DNA from: Daphnia pulex
Lineage: Eukaryota > Arthropoda > Branchiopoda > Diplostraca > Daphniidae
Assembly: GCF_021134715.1 (NCBI RefSeq)
Contig: NC_060018.1
Span: 11,053,501 to 11,117,500, forward strand
Length of the DNA: 64,000 nt
Direction: 5' to 3'
This document shows positions 55,467 through 64,000 of this stretch, piece after piece (the stretch's first letter is position 1; every line of letters starts with the position of its first letter). The position numbers and the translations under genes are program-made. A model generated the notes under the pieces. The model saw only the letters and a list, made by a program, of their open reading frames with translations, ran no database searches and was not told the DNA's origin.

Positions 55467-58232
55467 TATGGGGTGCCGTTTTTCCCTTTATACAACATAT
55501 CTATCGTTTAATTTATTTCAACTCCGTGTCATCATTAAACATATAAATTTGCATTGATATATTATTAAACCTACCAATTCATACTTTGATATCAAGAAAT
55601 CAACCATACTATTTGTATAAATTGATTAAACATTAATTAATTAATTAAATACATTTCAAACATGAATCAAACATTAATAAATCAATAAAATTCATATCAA
55701 ACATGAATCAAATCAATTTAACAAAATAATCGAGGGAAAGAATCATTAACGTGAAAATGGGAAACATTTATTATTTAAGTGGAAAAAGGAATAATATTAA
55801 ATGATTCTACCGATTCCATAAAATTAATAATTTAACTTCGAATTCAAGTTGTTAAAAAAGACAGCAACCTAGCGGTTTATAAATGCTTCATTCGCTCACC
55901 CCCTTTATAGCCAGGGAACGGGAGCGGAGAGCGAGCGGTGCGATAGCGCCATCATCTTGGAATAAGCAATTCATTTTATCGTATTATTTACGAAACGTGC
56001 AAGCGCTAAAATATATTTAAAGCTAGGCCTACTTAACACGCATCGCATCAAATTTTATTAACAGGCGTAACAATGAAAACGATTGCGGTGACTGGTCGGA
56101 AGAGTAGCGCTTGCCCGTCCGTTATTTTAGCGCTTACCGCGCGTCCGTTCGCGATTTTAGTGCTAAGCGTCGCCCATTTGCTTTTTTTAGGCCGCTCACT
56201 GCGCGAAAAATAATTAAGTCAAATTTTTCGCGCTATAGATCTAGCGCTATGTAAGCGCGCATGTCGCTTATCATTTACTTTAAAATTCACACGATGCGCT
56301 AAATTTAGTGCAATTCATTTTATCATATAATTTATAAAACACGCATTGTAAATATTTAGCGCTAGGTCATGTCACCTTTAGCTTCATGTCACCTTTTTGC
56401 GGCTAATACAGTATCATGCCGATTATACACAGCTCAATAGAAGCTTGTCCGCCTTTTTCCTTCCGTCCGATATCCATCCGCTCACATAGGCCTGTATACA
56501 CTGATTTTCCCGATATATTAGCGCAATTAATTTCAGCCTAAAATTTGCAAGAAGTGTTCCCCTTTAGTTAAATTTAGTGCGATGCAAATGCGCTAAATAT
56601 TTTCTCTCCTGCAACACGGCCAACTGGAACTTGTCCCGCAGCGTCAGCTCAGTGGGCGAGATACACAGCGACACGTTCTCTATGCATTTACTGCCAAAAC
56701 ATGGACCGAAACGTTCGGCACGGATTTCAACAGAACGGAAAGGATAAGGGCTTAGTCAAGAAGTAGGACACCGATTTGATGCTCGTCGAGTCGACGATAA
56801 ACGAACAGAAGCAGCATAATAATAAAAAATTTACGTACGGGAAATGTATATATATGTATAAACGACCGAAATTTGTCCCCTTTTTTATGTTCATATAAAC
56901 AACCATTCGATGGTTTTGAATGAGCTTGTGTTTTTTTTTTCTCCGCTTTTAGACGGTTACTTTTTTTCGCAAGAGGAAGACGGATCGGTGCTTCGAAAAT
57001 GGACATCTAGTTCGAGCCTACGATGTCACTGCCTTGATGTCAATGCTTGCTGCTTATATGAAATTTTTTTTTAAAGAAACACACAAACGAACGAACGAAA
57101 CAATACAAACAATCCGTAAAAAATGCAGTGCTCTGTGGTGCTGTCAACGATTAGATGAAAAACATAAATTGCATGGGTAAATACCGGGTAAATAAAATCA
57201 CCAAGCAACAAATTTCGATCCCCTCCACCTTTCATCCAATTATCGAGAAACTGAAACGGTCATTCGTTGGTGCTGGAGACTTTTGTCGACAACCCTCATG
57301 CTAAATTTCATCGTGTCATATTCTATAGTCCCGTTCTAGTCCCAAAATTGCTAGATAAGTGGCTGGCTAATTAAAATCTTATCAGCCGGGCAAGGCTTCG
57401 GGAATTTCCTTGTGAGGGTTTTATTAGTTGGTATTCATATTGATATTACGTAATTACACTGGCTACCTTACTGAAGACCGGTTTGGATGTCGACAGCTTT
57501 TTTCAAATATAGTTGTAGCGCCTAGACAGACGGTGATTGTACGAGAAAGGCGAGCCGTGCCAAATTTGGCGATCATATTTCATTTTCCGACAAACTGAGA
57601 GAGATTTCAGGCTTATAGGTCACTGCATTATTTTACGCTATTTATTAATTGATTACTTGAATATTCGATTCTTATGAGATTTAGTGTACAAAAATTTCTT
57701 ATAATAAACATTGTCCATTTGATTTAATGGTTTTATAGTTACTCGTACTATTTATTTCATTTATTTTTCCTTTTACAATTTCAAAATATATTTTTGTTTG
57801 ATTAAAAATTTTAAATGTCATTCGTTCTTTCATGGAACATAACCCACATCATTGTAGTTTAATAATAACAAATAATTTTATTCGCATCTTTATTCAATTA
57901 TTTTTCTTGGATTTCCCGTTTGATTCCAGCATTTCTGATCAATTTCCTCTTTTTGAAATGATTTCTTATGTTTTTACAAATTTATATCAGCAACTGCTAT
58001 TTAGTATAACCTTACCATTGACGTCATCTCTATTTCATTAATTGTTAATCGATTAATTGTGTTTGATCTCTCTTAGATGTGGTTTGATCGCTGTTAAAAA
58101 CATTGATTTTTGTTTAATCCGTGTTTGATTTGGTTTGATTCATGTTTTATCCATTTGATCAATGATTGATTTTTGTTTAAATATTTTTCTATTCGTGTGT
58201 ATGCTGATAGAAGGGAAAAACGGCACCCCATA
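55467..58232. mobile_element. TGGGGTGCCG element, variant copy 2 (2.76 kb)
   Basis: It occupies 55469-58230, flanked by TA. Termini TGGGGTGCCGTTTTTCCC are exact reverse complements at both ends and differ from copies 1 and 3 only after base 11. Subterminal AATCAAAC/GTTTGATT repeats occupy about 250 bp on each side. The core differs from copies 1 and 3. Between 55990 and 56620 it is rich in TAGCGCTAA-type words. An 84-residue minus frame (57006-56752) has no recognised domain. Confidence 0.87.
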
Positions 58233-58239
58233 TATGGGG

Positions 58240-60023
58240 TATGGGGTGCCGTTGTACCTTTTTAACAACAAACCTATCATTTAACATCAATCTAGAATTA
58301 AACAAACAACATTATATAAAACACTTATCTAAACAAACATCAAAGGGTAACATAGCGTCAAACCTGGGATATTAGATTTATCAAATCAAACTTGCAATCA
58401 AACCTAACCTTAAAATCAAATGTAAAATAATAGCTCCGTAAACCTGCATCAAACCTATTATCTATTATTCAATCGGGCAAATAAAAAAATAAAACAAAAA
58501 TTCAGATATAATGTAGCCTATACTAACCCCGGAGCATTAACAACTCATATGGGATATGGCAAATGGTATTGCCTCCATTCTTTTCTCCCCGCCCCTTTTT
58601 TAAACTTTGTCATCTAGCGGTCAGAATCACGCAACACAAATCACCAATTATGATGCTGTTGCACTTCTAATTTTGTAATTTAATTTCTGTACTTGATTTT
58701 CATTATATTTCTTCGTTATATCTAGAATGGCGATCTACCATCATCCCCATTCGCCCCCATCATTTTTACGAAAAATTATTTCAGATCGTATACATGTACC
58801 AGAAATAAGGAATCGGGAAATTGACTGGCTTCACGCAGAGATCAGGGACAACTTTTAAAGTAGCAAACAAGGTGCGTCAGTCATCAAACAAAATTTTTTA
58901 TTTTAAAAAATGCACTGGTGGAACGTGTCCCGGGATTCGCGCGTGTTGGTTCACATTTGTTTTAATATGAAAATTATTTTCTGATAACGAATAAAAATTT
59001 TAAATCCACGTTCCCAAATATATTTTGTACTCAATTTTGTATCAGAAAATGAGCGTGATATAAAAACGAATAAATACAACCAATATGCGCAACTGTGATG
59101 GGACAATTTCTCCAGATTTCCGGTGATAGCTTTCGATATCGGCACGGCAAAAATGCATGAATGCATTTTCCTACAATTTTGTGAAACTATCTAGAAATCC
59201 TGCCATGTTCGTTCGTTTTTTGTTGTTGTTGTTGTTGGAGTCCTCTCGCTGAGTTTCCACGTTTATTTTAATTCGCCATATATATGAGCGGGACAAATTT
59301 TGCTTGTTGCGTACGGTCGCGTATATATAATACGAGTAGGCTACTACGTGCGTATGAGTACTTCTGCGGACTTCTGTTATTTTATGATGCCTCTAGTGGC
59401 CTGACAGAGAAGAATTCTACAAAGCCAATGAGTCAATTACCCAACAAATAAACGCTTTGCTGATTCCTTAATTGTTTTTCAAACTTCAATTAGGCTACAT
59501 TACAATTTTAATGATTCTTTATTTATAATTTTTAGCTTAGCCTCTACACTTCATTTGTTAATTGGTTGATTCATGGAATAGAATTAAATATTCATTTTCA
59601 AAATGTTTACCATATCCATTTCCTTTATATTGTTATTAAAATAAACTGTTTGATTACATGATTGATTAATTTATCGCAATTAATTGATCTGTTAGATTGC
59701 GAATGATTTTTGATTTAATGTTAGGTTTGCCAATACATGGTTTTTTAAATAATAGTTTACCCGAAAGATTGATTGTTTTCTCTAATGTTAATCGATAGAT
59801 GGTTTGATTAATTTTACATTTCATTTTGTATGTTTTATTTGAATTAAAAGAGTGTTACCTCGGCGTTATTGGTATTTAATTAATGTTAAATGAATGTTAG
59901 AATTGTGTAATGAATGTTAGATTTCTGTTAGAATACAAGATCACGATTGATTTAAGTTATTGTAATGTTTAATTTATTGCTTAATATTTCTTTGTTGGTA
60001 AAAAGGTACAACGGCACCCCATA
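58240..60023. mobile_element. TGGGGTGCCG element, uninterrupted copy 3 (1.78 kb)
   Basis: 58242-60021 with TGGGGTGCCGTTGTACC and its exact reverse complement, TA at 58240 and 60022. It is collinear and highly similar to copy 1 outside the nested insertions, and so serves as the empty-site reference for three of them. It lacks any convincing transposase frame and is presumably mobilised in trans. Confidence 0.92.
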
Positions 60024-63000
60024 GCAGCACGACAGTATATCAACCAGATATGGTCGTTTTATATTTTAAAATATATATTTGATAAAATAACGTAAGAACA
60101 AAAACCGGTCGTCTTATAATGTCAAGTAGAAAGTATAAAAAACGTTTATAAAATTTCCATCCAGCAGTCCAGCTGCGTGTGCTCAAATCCTGCATATCAC
60201 TGTTCCCACTTGCTATCAAATCCTGTTGGGTTATCAACTTCTACCAACTGTGACAAAATAGCTGCAATAAAAAAAAATTATTTACGAACTGTAGTACCGG
60301 TTTACCCTAAACATCAGTCATAAGTGGTATAAATGGTCCTAAACTATTTAAATATAAATTATTTAATTAACAGAATCCGTTAGTATTTTCAAAATGAAAA
60401 TGTTGTGCTGAATATGTTCCTTTGCGAATAAATTTTGGTTTATAAACCAAACTTCAAGATATATCTTGAAGTTTAGTGGGGCTTAAATGATTTTCTTAAA
60501 ATTTGTTCCTTATAAAAATAATTTAGCTAATAATTTTTAAGCAGACAAATCGTGATCGCCGGATGATATAATGTTGCTTATTACGAGTTACGACTTCTTG
60601 ACTGCAAAAGACACACTTCATCTTCCAATAAGTACCTTGTTTCATTAGACATGAAATTATTTGATGTTATTGCCTATTGTCTTGTTTTGTTTTTTATACT
60701 TTTATTTTATTTTGTGTGTTGTGTGTGTGACTTATGAGGGGTACTGCAAGCTTCTGGGCATGGCATCAGCACGCCTTTTTCAGGGATATGGTTAACTTTG
60801 TCTACTTTAATGATGTCAAAAGTATAGTGAAATTTGGCTGCTGGCTTGATCAAAGCCTCATCATGTCATTCCAGAAGAAACCACGTCATGATTCAAGGTC
60901 TGTCTGCCATAGCCTGCTAGTAATTGACAAGAAAAAACAAGAATTTTCCGTTCCTCAAAAGAGAAGCTTGGAGCCAGCTTGTCGGTCGAAAGGCCTCCAT
61001 CAGCACCACCTTTCAAATCATAATTTTACTCCCACTGGCGGATCTTCCACTACGAGTTCGTGTGTTGCATGCGCTCATGCAACAGCACATGCACCTACAT
61101 AGGTAGCACTCCTCATCATTCTCAACTGCCAATCATAACTAGCAGCGGATGAACTCTCAATGGCTCCGACAGACATGAGCACTGCCGGCCTATTCAGGAC
61201 CAATCTTTATATTTCACTTATGAATGAGATAGTGGCATGTACAATTGTACGTGTGGACGTCTGTAGCTGCTGCTGTGATTTCCGTGACTGGGTCCAATTT
61301 ATTATCGCTTAACCGTTGGCACTCTCTGTGCTTATTCTCGACTATACTTTGGTGAAGGCTACTGTTGGCCTCGAGATTCGAAAAAAAAAACACCCAAGGC
61401 ACACAATCACACAATACCAGTCGCTTATTAGCTAAGATTGACCAATCCGAAGACATACTGGGATACCTCATACCAAGTGCTTACTAGCCCACCAATTATT
61501 AACTGATAAAGTGTGCGCTGCTGTATATATGGCAAGTGCGTAACTTACTATGTTTAAAAGAGGGTAAAAAAAATCCAGCTGTCTAGACGTATTGGGCCTA
61601 AAAAAATTACCAAATTGTTTTTCACTTTAGAATTCACACGGGAAGCCTAGGCCTATAAGCTAAATTACTTTTATTTATACTTGTTTTTTGAATTTTAGTA
61701 TTTTTAGGTAGGCTATTCTAAAAAGTCCGATCAAACATCGTACACAACTCTGTTTAAATATAGTTATATTATAAGACAGAAAGAGAATTGCTGATATTTT
61801 TTCTAGGTCCTGGGAACGCCTGGGAACAATTAGAACAAAACTCCAAAGCCGAATGTTCATTTCAATTTGAAGGTGGTATGAATATATTGTAAAAATCTTT
61901 TCCTTTGGGGATTTCTTTGCTAAGTGTGTTAGTCACAAAGGTTAGTCTTTACAATTAACTGGTAATCCACTTAACCAAACACGCATTTCAGAACTTTTAC
62001 TTATCGATAGACTTATCAGATGAACCATATTTTCTATTTCATACAATTCAAGCTATTACACGAAGCATTTATTCACTATTCTTGTTTCACAATCTTTCGA
62101 AAACAAATAGACTATTTCAGCTTGAATGAGAATCAGCTCAAAAGAGTTAGCAGTAGTTCAGCCAACAGTAATTTAGCTAGGTCACTAGGAAACGTGAAGA
62201 ACGAGCGTATCAAATGAATCAAACCGGTTAGGCAACATCCAATTTGAAAACCTTTCGTCAAAATGTAGTCATCAACAGAGAACTCGTTATAATTTTCTAT
62301 TAACGAATCATCTCATGTAGAAAAGATAATAAACCACCACCCGCAATGCTCTCCTATTTTAAGCTACTTTCTATTACATGCAAACCTATATTACCTCGAC
62401 AGGGATGTCTCTTGCTGGGCATTAATCCAACGCAGACCAGCAATCAGGCAAATTCATCTTACACTCAACCTTTGTCTAAATAATTTTTTATTGGTATTAA
62501 TATTTTGCTTTCTAAAAGTAACACAGTTCAATTTCATACAAGTTTTTCTCAACTGCTGATAGTGGGTTATCGATCCTGATTTCCGAATGTTTATAAAAAT
62601 ATGTGCCACAGAATCTGAATTTTGACCGATTTTGACTGAACTTACTTTAGCCACTTTTTAGCAACTCACTTTAACACTTTAGCCTAGGTTAGCTACTTAA
62701 CAATTTGCGTATGAAAGCAAATCTGGGTAGGTTGTGGCTACGGTTTTGGGCTATTTTCGTGGTGGGAGAAAACCAAAGCATTGTTTTGAATAAAATCTCG
62801 ATAAAAAAAGAAAAATGTGTTAAATACGTAGTTTAAGAGCAAGACTCAAACGCGCAGAAAAATAAAATGCGGGTGCCAGATCAAATGCAATAAAATGCCG
62901 GGATGAATTAAACGCATAACCAAACTGTTGGTTTGATTAAAGAATAAGCTCTCATTATTTAAGGATTTTTTTTTTTTTTTACTGCGCGACTATTTGAGTT

Positions 63001-64000
63001 AAGGACGATATTAGACTGCTATGTGACGATAGTTTGAAACATATAACTGTATACAACAATCTGCTGGAACTAATATATCACGATCCGACGGGTCCGTGTA
63101 GCTGTAGCCGTACATGAACTGGGAAACCAAGCTGAAAACCATGATGGAGCTACAGACTTCCGTCTGGGTCGAGAGTTATTTAATTTTTTTTTCTATCATT
63201 ATTTTTTCATTTATCATTAAATTATGAAAGGTCTCCCATTCAATTATTATATGTTTTTTTTTCTAGTTATTAAATAACCGACGCCAAAAATTTTTACAAG
63301 AAGGCTTGTCATCTTTAAAAAGGAATTGAAGCTTCCGTAACGAGATGACGAGAATCGCTCAATTAATCTGTTTATCATGTGATTGATGCCAAATAGATTG
63401 GAGTACAAATTCTTAATAGGTATGGATTTTACTTTTTTCTATTTTTACGTAAGTAATTTCCGTTAAAATCATTTTAACTTAGTCATAGAAAGGACATTTA
63501 GGCTATGCGCTATAAATAACTTCATCGCAATATTTTAAACCATATATCTATATCTAAAAATAGTTTTCGGTCAAACAGATATGCTGCTGAATTTTATAGA
63601 ATGAAACAAGTCTCAAAACCACGCACAGTAATCAGTAAAGAGAAAGAGGAGAATAGAAAATTACGGTGGCATCGCGAAAGCAGATGCCGCCTTATTGCTA
63701 CCCTAAACTGTTACGGAAATCCGTTGTTCATCGTTCTCGACCACGATGTATGGTCTATGACTATAATTTTCTTTTTTCGCAAAGGTAAAATAATATTGCA
63801 TTGGTGCACTTAACCTAATCATCATTTTGAAACCTGCGAAAAGAGGCCTAGGGAAGAAAACTCAAGTAAACAGGACGTGGTGGTTAAGGGAAATTGATAT
63901 CTAATGGTTTTTTAAAAACTACGTGTGCGGTTTTTCTGTGAAAACGGACAAAGTAATTTTCTCCCCCAAAAGAGCCAGTCTTCTCCATCCAACTCTGTTC
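60024..64000. other. Terminal stretch, no gene identified
   Basis: Open frames of 122 residues (60734-61102, plus, MRGTASFWAWHQH...) and 70 residues (63601-63813, plus, MKQVSKPRTVISKEKEENRK...) are the most protein-like. The second meets a possible GTAAAA donor after FFRKG and could be a first exon. No family was recognised for either. The rest is AT-rich without supported features. Confidence 0.35.

Noticed and set aside
58951..59166. 71-residue frame shared by copies 1 and 3
   Set aside because: Shared only because the elements are copies; no domain and no conservation test possible here.

Overview
The window looks like repeat-rich, gene-poor DNA from an arthropod nuclear genome, plausibly a branchiopod crustacean such as Daphnia. 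This is inferred from three things: short introns (mostly 40 to 75 bases) with GT-AG borders, the transposon mix (L2-type LINEs, DIRS, P-like, MULE and many TA-flanked inverted-repeat elements), and an AT-rich base composition. The species was not established.

From 1 to 28 kb there are decayed pieces of genes and transposons. They are a P-element-like transposase remnant (0.1-1 kb), a disrupted JmjN/JmjC-like gene with a CCHC zinc knuckle (5.6-8.4 kb, minus), a gene-free stretch with microsatellites and palindromic E-boxes (8.4-15 kb) that holds a 622-bp foldback MITE, a truncated ELP3 copy (15.6-16.1 kb), a broken ubiquitin-protease copy (17.5-18.7 kb, minus), an N-terminal cohesin-kleisin-like exon (21.2 kb, minus), and a DIRS fragment (23.2-24.1 kb, minus). 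From 28.5 to 32 kb there is a CHK2-like FHA plus kinase pseudogene, split by a 5'-truncated L2-type LINE. A lone TATA promoter with a signal-peptide exon sits near 33.6 kb.

From 36 to 46 kb there is a foldback element with a 9-bp target duplication and tRNA-like boxes in both arms. Next to it lies a nearly complete nine-exon MULE/SWIM transposase gene (minus), broken by one stop and one frameshift. A divergent, apparently intact three-exon gene for a 171-residue acidic protein faces it. A nearly full L2-type LINE and a truncated CIAO2A-like copy follow.

From 48.4 to 60.0 kb three elements with nearly the same termini (TGGGGTGCCG...) and TA duplications stand head to tail, 26 and 11 bp apart. 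The first is 7.0 kb and carries three nested TA elements, one of which holds a further foldback element. Removing these leaves 1,772 bp, close to the uninterrupted 1,780-bp third copy, so the insertion history can be read from sequence alone. The last 4 kb hold nothing that could be identified. The only gene likely to be intact is the acidic-protein gene; the MULE gene appears recently inactivated. No operon-like cooperation is expected here. The main interest is the mobile-element biology and the collection of truncated copies of conserved nuclear genes.
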